A stretch of 64,000 bases of DNA from Pseudonocardia kunmingensis (lineage in GTDB: Bacteria; Actinomycetota; Actinomycetes; Mycobacteriales; Pseudonocardiaceae): assembly GCF_006716445.1 (NCBI RefSeq), contig NZ_VFPA01000003.1, positions 1,178,001 to 1,242,000 of the forward strand. The letters are read 5' to 3'. Position numbers and translations under genes: made by a program. Position 1 is the stretch's first letter, and the number at the start of each line of letters is the position of its first letter. This document shows, piece after piece, positions 15,563-23,359 of the stretch. The notes below the pieces were generated by a model. That model was not told where the DNA came from, ran no database searches, and saw only the letters and a list, made by a program, of their open reading frames with translations.

Positions 15563-16510
15563 TCAACCGGCGCCGGTACCGCGCCTCGGCGCGGGCGGCT
15601 CCTCGCAGCTCTCCTCGTGGCCCGCGTGGGCGTGGTGCTCGACCTGCAGCGTGCTGTGCGCGAGGCCGAACCGCTCGCGCAGGGTGCGCGCGGCGCGGTC
15701 CAGCACCGACCCGTCCCCGCACCCCCCGTGCCCGTCGACGCCGTCCAGGACGACGTGGGCCGACACCGAGGGCTTCCGGTCGTTGATGGCCCACACGTGC
15801 AGGTCGTGCACGTCCGCCACGCCGGGGACGCCGCGCAGCGCGTCCTGCACCTCGGCGACGTCGATCCCCCGCGGCGCCCCCTCCAACAGCACGTGCCCCA
15901 CCTCGCGGAGGAGACCCACGGCGCGCGGGACGACCAGCGCCACGATGAACAGCGACGCCACCGTGTCGGCGTAGGGCCAGCCGGTGGTCAGCAGCACCGC
16001 GGCCGCGACCAGGACCCCGACCGACCCCAGCGCGTCACCCAGCACGTGCAGCATGGCGCCGCGCATGTTCATGTCGCGGCGGTCACCGCCTGCGAGCACC
16101 AGCAGCGACACGACGTTGCCCGCGAGGCCGAGGACGCCGATCACGAGCAACGGCAGGCCCGGCACGTCGGCGGGGGTGAACAGGCGCTGCACGCCCTCCA
16201 CCGCCACCCAGACCACGACGATCATCAGTGCGATCGCGTTGAGACCCGCGACGAGCACCTCGACGCGCCCGAGCCCGTAGGTGCGGCGCAGGCTGCTCGG
16301 CCGGGCCGCCAGCAGCGAGGCGACGAGCGCGGCGGCCAGCGCACCCGCGTCGGTGAGCAGGTGCCCGAGGTCGGCCAGCAGCGCGAGCGACCCGCTCAAG
16401 GCGGCCCCCACGGCGCCCAGCACCGCGGTCAGCAGGGTGACCGCGAGCGCGACCCCCAGCCGCTTCCGGTCACCCTCGGCGGAGTGCCCGTGACCATGGC
16501 CGTGCCCCAT
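15563..16510 (-). CDS. Cation diffusion facilitator (zinc-type) efflux protein
   Basis: A 315-aa CDF transporter with six membrane helices and a cytoplasmic C-terminal domain. It begins with a His-rich MGHGHGHGHS tail. The paired metal sites HLLTD in helix II and HVLGD in helix V (HxxxD each) fit zinc-type CDF members. The C-terminus has the ferredoxin-like fold DLHVWAINDRKPSVSAHVVL and a His-rich end. An upstream ATG at 16564 would add 18 Cys-containing residues but would place the GCATG palindrome in coding sequence, so 16510 is preferred. Confidence 0.92.
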   Translation of the reverse strand: MGHGHGHGHSAEGDRKRLGVALAVTLLTAVLGAVGAALSGSLALLADLGHLLTDAGALAAALVASLLAARPSSLRRTYGLGRVEVLVAGLNAIALMIVVVWVAVEGVQRLFTPADVPGLPLLVIGVLGLAGNVVSLLVLAGGDRRDMNMRGAMLHVLGDALGSVGVLVAAAVLLTTGWPYADTVASLFIVALVVPRAVGLLREVGHVLLEGAPRGIDVAEVQDALRGVPGVADVHDLHVWAINDRKPSVSAHVVLDGVDGHGGCGDGSVLDRAARTLRERFGLAHSTLQVEHHAHAGHEESCEEPPAPRRGTGAG

Positions 16511-16538
16511 GCCGCGCCCTCCGCTCCCTGACACCGAC

Positions 16539-16552
16539 GCATGGAAACATGC
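16539..16552. promoter_or_regulatory. GCATG inverted repeat upstream of CDF gene
   Basis: GCATG-GAAA-CATGC, perfect 5-4-5, 28 bp before the CDF ATG. A further GCATG is 10 bp beyond it. It is a candidate metal-responsive repressor site; the repressor is not encoded nearby. Confidence 0.5.
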
Positions 16553-16602
16553 GCACTTCTGCATGTCTAGCACGACGGCCCCGCGACCGCGACGTGACCG
16601 AA

Positions 16603-16663
16603 CGGGATTCGCATGACGAACGGCACTTTCGTCGGCTAGGTAGCGACGAGAGTGCCGTTCGTC
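16603..16663 (+). repeat. Palindromic element, copy 1
   Basis: CGGGATTCGCAT followed by a 49-bp near-perfect palindrome whose arms begin GACGAACGGCACTTTCGTCG and end AGTGCCGTTCGTC. It sits between the GAF-ANTAR stop and the CDF start. The same unit recurs at 27408-27468 and, inverted, at 41742-41802. It encloses an ATG-(7 codons)-TAG frame at 16613-16639. Confidence 0.9.
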
Positions 16664-16674
16664 CGGGTGGGAGC

Positions 16675-17493
16675 CTAGTCCGTGCTCGGGCCTGTGACGT
16701 GGGCGATGACCTGGGCCGCGACCTCGCGGAGCTTGGTGTTGCTGGTCTGCGACAGCTCCCGCAGCACGGCGAAGGCCGCATCCGCGTCGCACCGGCGCTG
16801 AGCCATGACGATGCCGATGGCCTGGTCGATCGTCGCACGGGAGGACAGCCCTGCGCGCAGGTCCTCGCTCAGCTCTGCCCGTTGGGCCAGCCGGACGCCG
16901 ATGGCGACGGCGGCGGCGGCCTGGGCCGCGTAGCGGCGGGCCCGCTCCCGGTCGTCGTCGGTGAACGCCTCCGGCACACGCGCGTAGAGGTTCAGGGCGC
17001 CGACCCTCCCGGTCGGTGCAGTGCCCAGCGGCAACGACAAGGCAGACCCGGTGCCCTGCTCGGCCGCCAGCGCGGCGAAGCGCGGCCAGCGCCGGTCGGC
17101 GGCAATGTCGATCATCTCCACGATCTCACCGGTGCGCAGGGCGTGCAGGCACGGGCCCTGGTCCTGGCCGTACTGGACCTCGTCCAGCGCGGCGGCGAAG
17201 GAGTCGCTGGTGCCCAGCGTCGCCGGGCGCCGCCGGTGCGTCCGCACCGTCACCGCACAGGAGAACCGGTTCGCGCCCAGTTCACGCGCCACCGCCGCGG
17301 CGACGTCACCGAGGAACTCCTGCACGGTGTCGGAGGTCAGGAGGAGTTCCTGGAGCTCGGCCAGCCCACGATCCGGCCCGGCGTGCTCGTCGTGCTGCTG
17401 GTGCTCGCGGCCCACTCTCGCGGCTCGATTCCCGTACCGCGCGGCAGGACCGGCGCGGCCGTCGGTGGTGAAGAGCCGAAGACGGAACGTCAT
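16675..17493 (-). CDS. GAF and ANTAR domain regulator
   Basis: A 272-aa RNA-binding antiterminator-type regulator. The GAF domain covers residues ~45-200 (LAELQELLLTSDTVQEFLGD ... GSALSLPLGTAPTGRVGALNLYARV). The C-terminal ANTAR three-helix domain is RATIDQAIGIVMAQRRCDADAAFAVLRELSQTSNTKLREVA, including the conserved Ala-rich and aromatic-free RNA-contact positions. The ATG at 17493 is used; a TTG 66 bp upstream is possible. A STAS gene lies just upstream on the same strand, suggesting a small stress-signalling unit. Confidence 0.9.
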   Translation of the reverse strand: MTFRLRLFTTDGRAGPAARYGNRAARVGREHQQHDEHAGPDRGLAELQELLLTSDTVQEFLGDVAAAVARELGANRFSCAVTVRTHRRRPATLGTSDSFAAALDEVQYGQDQGPCLHALRTGEIVEMIDIAADRRWPRFAALAAEQGTGSALSLPLGTAPTGRVGALNLYARVPEAFTDDDRERARRYAAQAAAAVAIGVRLAQRAELSEDLRAGLSSRATIDQAIGIVMAQRRCDADAAFAVLRELSQTSNTKLREVAAQVIAHVTGPSTD

Positions 17494-17580
17494 GGGGATT
17501 GGCGCACTCGAGGTGCCTCCGACCGGCCAAGTCTCCCCGGCTCCGGGCCCCGCTGGCAATGGCGTGAGCGACCGGACCGG

Positions 17581-17973
17581 TCACCCGGCCGGACGGCGGG
17601 CGCCGACGGCGGACACCGGCCCCGCAGCCCTGCCGGCCGTGGCCGAGAGCGCCCGCTCCCGGTCAGCGTGGATCGACAGCCGGCCGCTCATCCCCGTCAC
17701 CTCCACGGGGCGAAGCACCGCACGAGTGGCCGCGACCACCTGGAGGCCGGGAACGTCTCGTGCGGCATCCGCGAGCACCCGCAGTCCCGCCGCGCACAGG
17801 AACGACACGCCGGAGAGATCCAGGACCACCGCGGCCGGGCCTGCCCGCCGCGCGGAGTCCAGCGCCTTTGCCAGGCGCGGAGCGGTGGGAATGTCCACCG
17901 CGCCTCGGACGGAGATGACCAGGACATCCGCGCAGCGGTCCACCCGCACGAACTCGGACGAGCAACCGGTCAT
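17581..17973 (-). CDS. STAS-domain protein lacking the phospho-serine
   Basis: A 130-aa single-domain STAS protein: VLVISVRGAVDIPTAPRLAKAL and VVLDLSGVSFLCAAGLRVL. The usual phosphorylated serine of D-S-S-G is replaced (CAAG), as in the STAS protein at 13958-14482. The start ATG follows a good GAAGGGGG ribosome site. It is 87 bp upstream of, and co-directional with, the GAF-ANTAR gene, so they probably share a transcript. Confidence 0.88.
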   Translation of the reverse strand: MTGCSSEFVRVDRCADVLVISVRGAVDIPTAPRLAKALDSARRAGPAAVVLDLSGVSFLCAAGLRVLADAARDVPGLQVVAATRAVLRPVEVTGMSGRLSIHADRERALSATAGRAAGPVSAVGARRPAG

Positions 17974-18226
17974 CGGTGGACCCCCTTCGGCCTCCGGCAG
18001 CAGGGGCGAGCGCTCGCAGCCCGGTGACAGATCCGCGAACGGGATCCACCTGCTGTGCGACAGATCATCGGCTGTGGGTCCAACCTGCGGCCGACGGTAG
18101 CTGCCCCACCTGGGCACGACAACTCGGCGATGCCCGGCCGCGCGGGGCGGGACGGCCGTTTCCGCCTCTCGGCGCCGGGTAGCCGAGGCACGACGATCAC
18201 CTGTCCGACCGGGGAGGAACCGGCAG

Positions 18227-19204
18227 ATGAAGCTCGGCTACAAGCTCGCGGCGGAGGCGTTCGGGCCCCAGGAGCTGATCCGGCAGGCCCGGCTCGCCGA
18301 GGAGGCGGGTTTCGACTTCGTGGAGATCAGCGACCACTACCACCCCTGGCTGGACGTGCAGGGGCACTCGCCGTTCGCGTGGACGGTGCTGGGCGCCATC
18401 GCGGCGCGGACCGACCGCATCGGCCTGGCCACCGGCGTCACCTGCCCGACCGTGCGGTACCACCCGGCGATCATCGCGCAGGCGGCGGCGACGCTCGCGC
18501 TCGTCTCCGACGGGCGGTTCACCCTCGGCGTCGGCTCGGGCGAGCGGCTCAACGAGCACGTGGTCGGCACCGGGTTCCCGGCCGTCCGCAAGCGGCACGC
18601 GATGCTCCGCGAGGCACTGGAGATCATCCGGCTGCTCTGGCAGGGCGGCTACCGCTCCTACGACGGCACCTACCTGCAGCTCGAGGACGCCCGGGTCTTC
18701 GACCTCCCCGACGAGCTGCCGGTGATCGCCGTGGCCGCCGGCGGGCCGGACGCCGCGGCGCTGGCCGCCGAGCTCGGCGACGGGCTGTTCGCCACGCAGC
18801 CCGAGCGCGGGTTCGTCGAGACCTACCGGTCGGCCGGCGGCGGCGGCCCGCTCTACGCGGAGGCCCCGGTGGCGTGGGCGCCCGACGAGCAGACCGCGGC
18901 GCAGGCCGTGCGCGAGACGACCCGCTGGGCGCTGACCGGCTGGAAGGTGATGAGCGAGCTGCCCAACCCGGTCAACTTCGACGCGGCGACCACGACCGTC
19001 ACCGAGGACGACGTGAAGCAGAAGTTCGCGTGCGGGCCCGATCCCGAGCGGCACGTCGAGGTGGTCCGCCAGTTCGTCGACGCCGGGTTCGACCACGTCG
19101 TGCTGCAGAACGCCGGGCCGGATCCCGACGGCTTCATCGACTTCTTCCGCTCGGAGCTGGCCGGGCGCCTGCGCGAGCTGTCGCCGCAGCCCGCCGCCGT
19201 GTGA
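18227..19204 (+). CDS. F420-dependent LLM-class oxidoreductase (G6PDH-like)
   Basis: A 325-aa luciferase-like monooxygenase-fold enzyme of the F420-using subfamily related to glucose-6-phosphate dehydrogenase Fgd. Landmarks are LAEEAGFDFVEISDHYHPW (the His/Trp active-site region), TGVTCPTVRYHPAIIAQAAATLA and RFTLGVGSGERLNEHV. A GAGGAACC ribosome site precedes the ATG. It is followed 28 bp later by an aldehyde dehydrogenase gene on the same strand, so they may form one operon; the substrate is unknown. Confidence 0.9.
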   Translation: MKLGYKLAAEAFGPQELIRQARLAEEAGFDFVEISDHYHPWLDVQGHSPFAWTVLGAIAARTDRIGLATGVTCPTVRYHPAIIAQAAATLALVSDGRFTLGVGSGERLNEHVVGTGFPAVRKRHAMLREALEIIRLLWQGGYRSYDGTYLQLEDARVFDLPDELPVIAVAAGGPDAAALAAELGDGLFATQPERGFVETYRSAGGGGPLYAEAPVAWAPDEQTAAQAVRETTRWALTGWKVMSELPNPVNFDAATTTVTEDDVKQKFACGPDPERHVEVVRQFVDAGFDHVVLQNAGPDPDGFIDFFRSELAGRLRELSPQPAAV

Positions 19205-19232
19205 CGGCGGGCGACCCGGGTAGCCCGGGACG

Positions 19233-20627
19233 ATGGCCATCGCGAGCACCAACCCGACGACCGGCGAGACGGTGCGGGAGTTCGACCCGCTCGACGACGG
19301 GCAGCTCGAGGAGAAGCTCGCCCGCGCGGCCGAGGCGTTCCGCGGCTACCGCACGACGAGCTGGGCCGAGCGTGCCGACCTGCTGCGCCGCGCGGCCGAC
19401 ATCCTGGACGACGAGGCCGACGACCTCGCCCGGACCGCCACCCTCGAGGTCGGGAAGACACTGGCGTCATCGGTGGCCGAGGTCGGCAAGTGCGCGAAGG
19501 GCTGTCGCTGGTTCGCCGAGCACACCGAGGAGATCCTCGCCGACGTCCCCCACGACGTGCCCGGTGCCGAGGTCTTCACCCGCTACGAGCCGCTGGGCCC
19601 GGTGCTCGCGGTCATGCCCTGGAACTTCCCGTACTGGCAGGTGTTCCGGTTCGCCGCGCCCGCACTGATGGCCGGCAACGTCGGCCTGCTCAAGCTCGCC
19701 TCGAACGTGCCGCAGTGCGCGCTCGCGATCGAGGACGTGCTGCGCCGCGCCGGGTTCCCCGACGGCGTCTTCCAGACGCTCCTCGTCGGTTCCGGCGCGA
19801 TCGAGGGGATCATCGCCGACGACCGGGTCCGGGCCGTCACCCTCACCGGGAGCGAGCCCGCGGGGCGCCAGGTCGGCGCGGCCGCGGGCGGGGCCGTGAA
19901 GACGAGCGTGCTGGAACTGGGCGGCAGCGACGCGTTCATCGTCATGCCCTCGGCCGACCTCGACGACGCCGTCGCGAACGCGGTCTCGTCCCGCATGCTG
20001 AACAACGGCCAGTCGTGCATCAACGCCAAGCGCTTCATCGTGCACACCGAGATCGCCGGCGAGTTCGAGCGCCGGCTGGTGGAGAGGATGGAAGCCCTCA
20101 CCGTCGGCGACCCGATGGCCGAGGACACCGACTGCGGCCCGCTCTCGTCACCGGACGCGGTGGAGACGCTGCACCAGCAGGTGCGCGACACCGTGGCCGC
20201 GGGCGCGCGGCTGCGCACCGGCGGCGAACCGCTGCCCGGCCCGGGCAACTTCTACCCGCCCACGGTGCTCACCGACATCCCCGACGGCTCGCCCGCGCAC
20301 CGCGAGGAGCTGTTCGGGCCGGTCGCCACCGTGTGGCACGCGCGCGACGCCGACGATGCCATCCGCATCGCGAACGACTCGACCTTCGGGCTCGGCGGCA
20401 GCGCATGGACCCGCGACGCGGGCGAGCAGCAGCGGTTCGTGAACGAGGTCGAGACCGGGATGATGTACATCAACAAGTACACCGAGTCGACGCCCGAGGT
20501 GCCCTTCGGCGGCGCGAAGAACTCCGGCTACGGGCGTGAGCTGGCCGGTTTCGGGCCGCGGACGTTCGTCAACGCGAAGACCGTCTGGATCGCGCCGACC
20601 GAGCAGGGCAGCGGCGGGGTCGAGTGA
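19233..20627 (+). CDS. NAD(P)-dependent aldehyde (succinate-semialdehyde-type) dehydrogenase
   Basis: A 464-aa ALDH-superfamily enzyme. The catalytic Cys262 lies in NNGQSCINAKRF and the general base Glu228 in LELGGSDAFIV; the nucleotide-binding AVMPWNFPYWQV and the terminal EVPFGGAKNSGYGRELAGFG are intact. Its length and the short N-terminus fit the GabD/YneI-like succinate-semialdehyde dehydrogenase branch, but aldehyde specificity is not certain. The gene follows the F420-type oxidoreductase and converges on the YdeI-like gene across a hairpin-rich gap. Confidence 0.93.
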   Translation: MAIASTNPTTGETVREFDPLDDGQLEEKLARAAEAFRGYRTTSWAERADLLRRAADILDDEADDLARTATLEVGKTLASSVAEVGKCAKGCRWFAEHTEEILADVPHDVPGAEVFTRYEPLGPVLAVMPWNFPYWQVFRFAAPALMAGNVGLLKLASNVPQCALAIEDVLRRAGFPDGVFQTLLVGSGAIEGIIADDRVRAVTLTGSEPAGRQVGAAAGGAVKTSVLELGGSDAFIVMPSADLDDAVANAVSSRMLNNGQSCINAKRFIVHTEIAGEFERRLVERMEALTVGDPMAEDTDCGPLSSPDAVETLHQQVRDTVAAGARLRTGGEPLPGPGNFYPPTVLTDIPDGSPAHREELFGPVATVWHARDADDAIRIANDSTFGLGGSAWTRDAGEQQRFVNEVETGMMYINKYTESTPEVPFGGAKNSGYGRELAGFGPRTFVNAKTVWIAPTEQGSGGVE

Positions 20628-20671
20628 CAGCCCTGGAGCGCAGGTCCCGATCCATGGTCACGGTCGAAAGC

Positions 20672-20749
20672 GCTGCTCGCACATACCGTCGAGGCCCCGC
20701 ACACACCACCAGACATGTGTGCCGCGCCCTGAAGGTGTGTGCGAGCAGC
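20672..20749. repeat. GTGTGTGCG-family inverted repeat, copy A
   Basis: Arms GCTGCTCGCACATACC (20672-20687) and GGTGTGTGCGAGCAGC (20734-20749) match at 15 of 16 positions, with a second CGCACACA/TGTGTGC pair inside. It lies between two convergent genes and could act as a bidirectional terminator. A related unit is at 36278-36347. Confidence 0.8.
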
Positions 20750-20799
20750 CGCGGGCGAGCACGTCGTCCCTCGCGAGAACAGCGCTGAGGTCGATGTGA

Positions 20800-21381
20800 T
20801 CATGCATGAGCTCGCGCGCTGACGGCGGCCGCGGCCCTGCCCGCCGCCTCCGCCACCCGCCTGGCGCGGGTCGCCGGGCGTCGGGCCTGCGCGATCTCCA
20901 GCAGGACGGCCCGCCGCGCCGACCGGGAGAGCGCGTCCCAGCGCTCGCGGGCCGGCGGCGTGGCCGCGAGGGCGGCGTCCAGGTCGGCCGGCACCGCCAG
21001 GTCCTCGACGGCGTCGAGCAGCGTCCACGAGCCGTCGGCCTGCGCCGCCTCGACGAGGGCGAGCCCGGCGGGCGCCATCTCGCCTGCGGCGGTGAGGCGT
21101 GCGATCCGCTGCTTGTTCAACCGGCTCCAGCCGCTGCCGGGCCGGCGCCGGGTGAACCAGACCATCGTGCGCTGCGCGTCGAGGGCACGGCCGGTGCTGT
21201 CGATCCACCCGAAGCACAGCGCCTGCTCGACGAGCTCGCCGTGGTCCAGGCGCGGTCCGCCGGATCCGGCGCGCCACTTCACGAGCCACACGCCCTCGGG
21301 CCGGTCGGCGTGGTGGTCGGCGAGCCATTCCCGCCACTCGGCGACCGTGGAGGGCTGGAACCGCTCGGCCCGGTCACGCAC
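20800..21381 (-). CDS. YdeI/OmpD-associated family protein
   Basis: A 193-aa cytoplasmic protein of the bacteriocin-protection/YdeI family. Family landmarks are EWREWLADHHADRPEGVWLVKWR, ALCFGWIDSTGRALD, FTRRRPGSGWSRLNKQRI and the C-terminal RWDALSRSARRAVLLEIAQARRPATRARRV. The start overlaps the end of the VOC gene by 8 bp, so the two are one operon. The molecular function of the family is poorly defined. Confidence 0.93.
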   Translation of the reverse strand: MRDRAERFQPSTVAEWREWLADHHADRPEGVWLVKWRAGSGGPRLDHGELVEQALCFGWIDSTGRALDAQRTMVWFTRRRPGSGWSRLNKQRIARLTAAGEMAPAGLALVEAAQADGSWTLLDAVEDLAVPADLDAALAATPPARERWDALSRSARRAVLLEIAQARRPATRARRVAEAAGRAAAAVSARAHA

Positions 21382-21835
21382 CGGACACCTGCTCGAGGTA
21401 GTGCGGGTTGTACATGACGCCGAGCACGTTGCCGAACGGGTCGAGGACGGACGCGGTGGCCCAGCCGTCGGCGCCGCGGCGGATCAGCGGCTCGTGGATC
21501 GTGGCGCCGCGTGCCTGCAACCGCTCCAGCGCGGCGGGCAGGTCGTCGACGTGCCAGAACAGCACGGCGCCGCCCGGACGGGACGTGTCGTGCGGCGCCC
21601 ACTTGCGCTGGATGAAGCCCAGCTCGTCCTCGTGGTCACCGATGCGCAGCTCCAGGTAGCCCAGCTCGCCCTCGACGCCGCACCCGGCGCACGTCGCCTC
21701 CCGCGACCGGGTGCCGCAGCCCGGGCACTGGTAGACGCGGAAGTAGGGCTGCACGCCGGTCAGCTCGGCGTACCAGCGCCCCGCTTCCTCGATGTCGTCG
21801 GCGAAGAAGCTGACGGTGGCGAATCCCCGCAACAT
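21374..21835 (-). CDS. VOC/glyoxalase-fold protein with inserted zinc ribbon
   Basis: A 153-aa vicinal-oxygen-chelate protein: ATVSFFADDIEEAGRWYAEL at the start and DPFGNVLGVMYNPHYLEQV at the end. Between them is a four-cysteine insert QCPGCGTRSREATCAGCG (Cys37, Cys40, Cys49, Cys52), a rubredoxin/zinc-ribbon pattern that ordinary small VOC proteins lack. It may hold a structural Zn or a redox metal. It is co-transcribed with the YdeI-like gene. Its substrate is unknown. Confidence 0.88.
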   Translation of the reverse strand: MLRGFATVSFFADDIEEAGRWYAELTGVQPYFRVYQCPGCGTRSREATCAGCGVEGELGYLELRIGDHEDELGFIQRKWAPHDTSRPGGAVLFWHVDDLPAALERLQARGATIHEPLIRRGADGWATASVLDPFGNVLGVMYNPHYLEQVSGA

Positions 21836-21876
21836 GGTGGGTTCCTCTCGTTCGTCCTCCCACCATGCTGAACGGC

Positions 21877-21901
21877 GAAGTGCTCACCGAATGAGCACTT
21901 C
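21877..21901 (-). terminator. Hairpin after DUF202 operon (or VOC operator)
   Basis: GAAGTGCTCA / TGAGCACTTC, perfect 10-bp arms, 12 bp past the minus-strand DUF202 stop. On that strand the loop is TTCGG, a stabilising loop, and there is no T-run. Because it also lies 42 bp upstream of the VOC start, an operator role is an alternative. Confidence 0.65.
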
Positions 21902-21912
21902 TGCGCACGACT

Positions 21913-22239
21913 TCAGCCGACCGCCCACCACAGCCCGACCGCGCCCGCGGCGGCGACGACGACACCGAGGAACAGCAGCAGGCCCCCGCCCGGCAGGGCG
22001 GCGGACCCGTCGCGCAGCGCGCGGTAGCCGGCAGCGGCGCGGCGCCCGGCGAGCACCCACAACACGCCCGACAGCACGACCCCGACCACGCCGGGCCCGA
22101 TCGCCCACTCCCCGAGCACCGGCGGCAGCACGCGCAGCGCCACCAGCGAGCCGACGGCGAGCGACAGCACCGTGCGCCGCCAGGCCAACAGCGTCCGTTC
22201 CGGTTGCAGCCCCGGATCGAACAGCGCCGGCTGGCTCAC
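21913..22239 (-). CDS. DUF202 membrane protein (second of pair)
   Basis: A 108-aa protein with three membrane helices. The DUF202 signature PERTLLAWRRTVLSLAVGSL follows the short cytoplasmic N-terminus. The GTG start overlaps the stop of the first DUF202 gene by 4 bp. Tandem DUF202 (YidH-like) pairs are common in actinobacteria. Function is unknown. Confidence 0.9.
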   Translation of the reverse strand: MSQPALFDPGLQPERTLLAWRRTVLSLAVGSLVALRVLPPVLGEWAIGPGVVGVVLSGVLWVLAGRRAAAGYRALRDGSAALPGGGLLLFLGVVVAAAGAVGLWWAVG

Positions 22240-22610
22240 CGCCCGACCGGACCCACGAGCACGCCCACGAGCACGAGGACACCCACCGCCGCGACGCCCA
22301 CCGCGAGCAGCAGCCCGAGCCGGGAGGAGGGCAGCGGTCGGCCGCAACGCAGCGCCCGTTCACTGGCGGCCCAGCCGAACCAGGCGAGCAGGGGCGAGAC
22401 GAGCCCGAGCACGAGCAGCAGGATCGAGGCCACCAGGCGCAAGCCGGGCTGGATCGGCAGGGAGAGCGCCTCCAGGGCGACGCCGCCGGCGATGAGGGCC
22501 AGCGCGGTGCGGATCCACGCGAGGAAGGTGCGCTCGTTGGCGAGGGTGAACCGCGGGTCGGGTTCACCGCCCTCGGTGTAGACCCAGCGGGGGAAGCGGG
22601 ATGCGGTCAC
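22236..22610 (-). CDS. DUF202 (YidH-like) membrane protein
   Basis: A 124-aa protein with three helices and the signature EPDPRFTLANERTFLAWIRTALALIAGGVAL near the N-terminus. The GTG at 22610 gives the usual length; a second GTG at 22649 is possible. It is translationally coupled (GTGA) to the following DUF202 gene. The pair is divergent from the CAP-domain gene. Confidence 0.88.
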   Translation of the reverse strand: MTASRFPRWVYTEGGEPDPRFTLANERTFLAWIRTALALIAGGVALEALSLPIQPGLRLVASILLLVLGLVSPLLAWFGWAASERALRCGRPLPSSRLGLLLAVGVAAVGVLVLVGVLVGPVGR

Positions 22611-22743
22611 CGGGCCGCCACCCGTCGGTCCGACACTGCCGCGTTCCACTCCCCACCGGTTCCCGTTCGACGCGACGATCCTCCCATGCCCGCTCGCACG
22701 GGACCGGGTACCCGCAATCCCGAGGAGGTCCGCTTCCGGTCGG

Positions 22744-22820
22744 CTACAACAGTGCGTGACGGCTCGCGGTGTCGATCTCGCCGATCGGCCGTATCCGGAT
22801 AGCCCGATCGGGTGTTGTAG
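22744..22820. promoter_or_regulatory. Nested palindromes upstream of CAP-domain gene
   Basis: CTACAACA (22744-22751) pairs with TGTTGTAG (22813-22820). Between them are two CCGATCGG palindromes (22781-22788, 22804-22811) flanking TATCCGGATA (22792-22801). The cluster ends 5 bp before the chosen GTG start and is either a multi-site operator or a structured leader. Confidence 0.55.
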
Positions 22821-22825
22821 TCACC

Positions 22826-23293
22826 GTGAGAGAACTTCGTGGGCTCCGCCGCGCCGCACGCCTCCCCCTCCTGGCGGTACTGACCGCCGGGGCGCTCGTC
22901 GTCCCCGCGACGCCGGCCCTCGCCGACGACGCGGACACGGTCGTGGCGCTGGTCAACGAGGAGCGGGAGGCGGCCGGGTGCTCCCCCGTCTCGGTCGACG
23001 ACGCGCTCACCGAGGCCGCCGGGCGCCACTCGCGGGACCAGGCCGAGCGCGGCGAGATGGGCCACGAGGGCTCGGACGGCTCCCGGGTCGGCGACCGCGC
23101 CACCGACGCCGGCTACCGGTGGAGCAGCATCGGGGAGAACGTCGCCTCGGGCACGACCTCGCCGGAGCGGGCCATGCAGCTGTGGATGGAGAGCTCCGGC
23201 CACCGGAAGAACATCCTGAACTGCAAGTTCCAGGACATCGGCGTCGCCCGGGTGGACGGCTACTGGACGCAGGACTTCGGCACGCCCCGGTAG
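22826..23293 (+). CDS. Secreted CAP-domain (SCP-like) protein
   Basis: A 155-aa exported protein. The signal peptide (LRGLRRAARLPLLAVLTAGALVV...ATPALA|DD) is followed by a CAP domain: VVALVNEEREAAGCSPVSVDDALTEAAGRHSRDQ, WSSIGENVA and the GHRKNILNCKFQDIGVA / GYWTQDFGTP ends. The CAP tetrad His and Glu residues are visible. GTG 22826 was chosen because a longer frame to 22769 would cover the palindrome cluster. Such proteins act outside the cell; function is uncertain. Confidence 0.9.
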   Translation: MRELRGLRRAARLPLLAVLTAGALVVPATPALADDADTVVALVNEEREAAGCSPVSVDDALTEAAGRHSRDQAERGEMGHEGSDGSRVGDRATDAGYRWSSIGENVASGTTSPERAMQLWMESSGHRKNILNCKFQDIGVARVDGYWTQDFGTPR

Positions 23294-23359
23294 CGCCGCT
23301 CGTCCCGGCCCCTCGCCCCGGCGACGTGCGGGCCGCTTCCGTCCGTATGGTGCCGCCCA

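Noticed and set aside
22744..22825. ydaO (c-di-AMP) type riboswitch before the CAP gene
   Set aside because: No recognisable ydaO core was found; only palindromes are visible.
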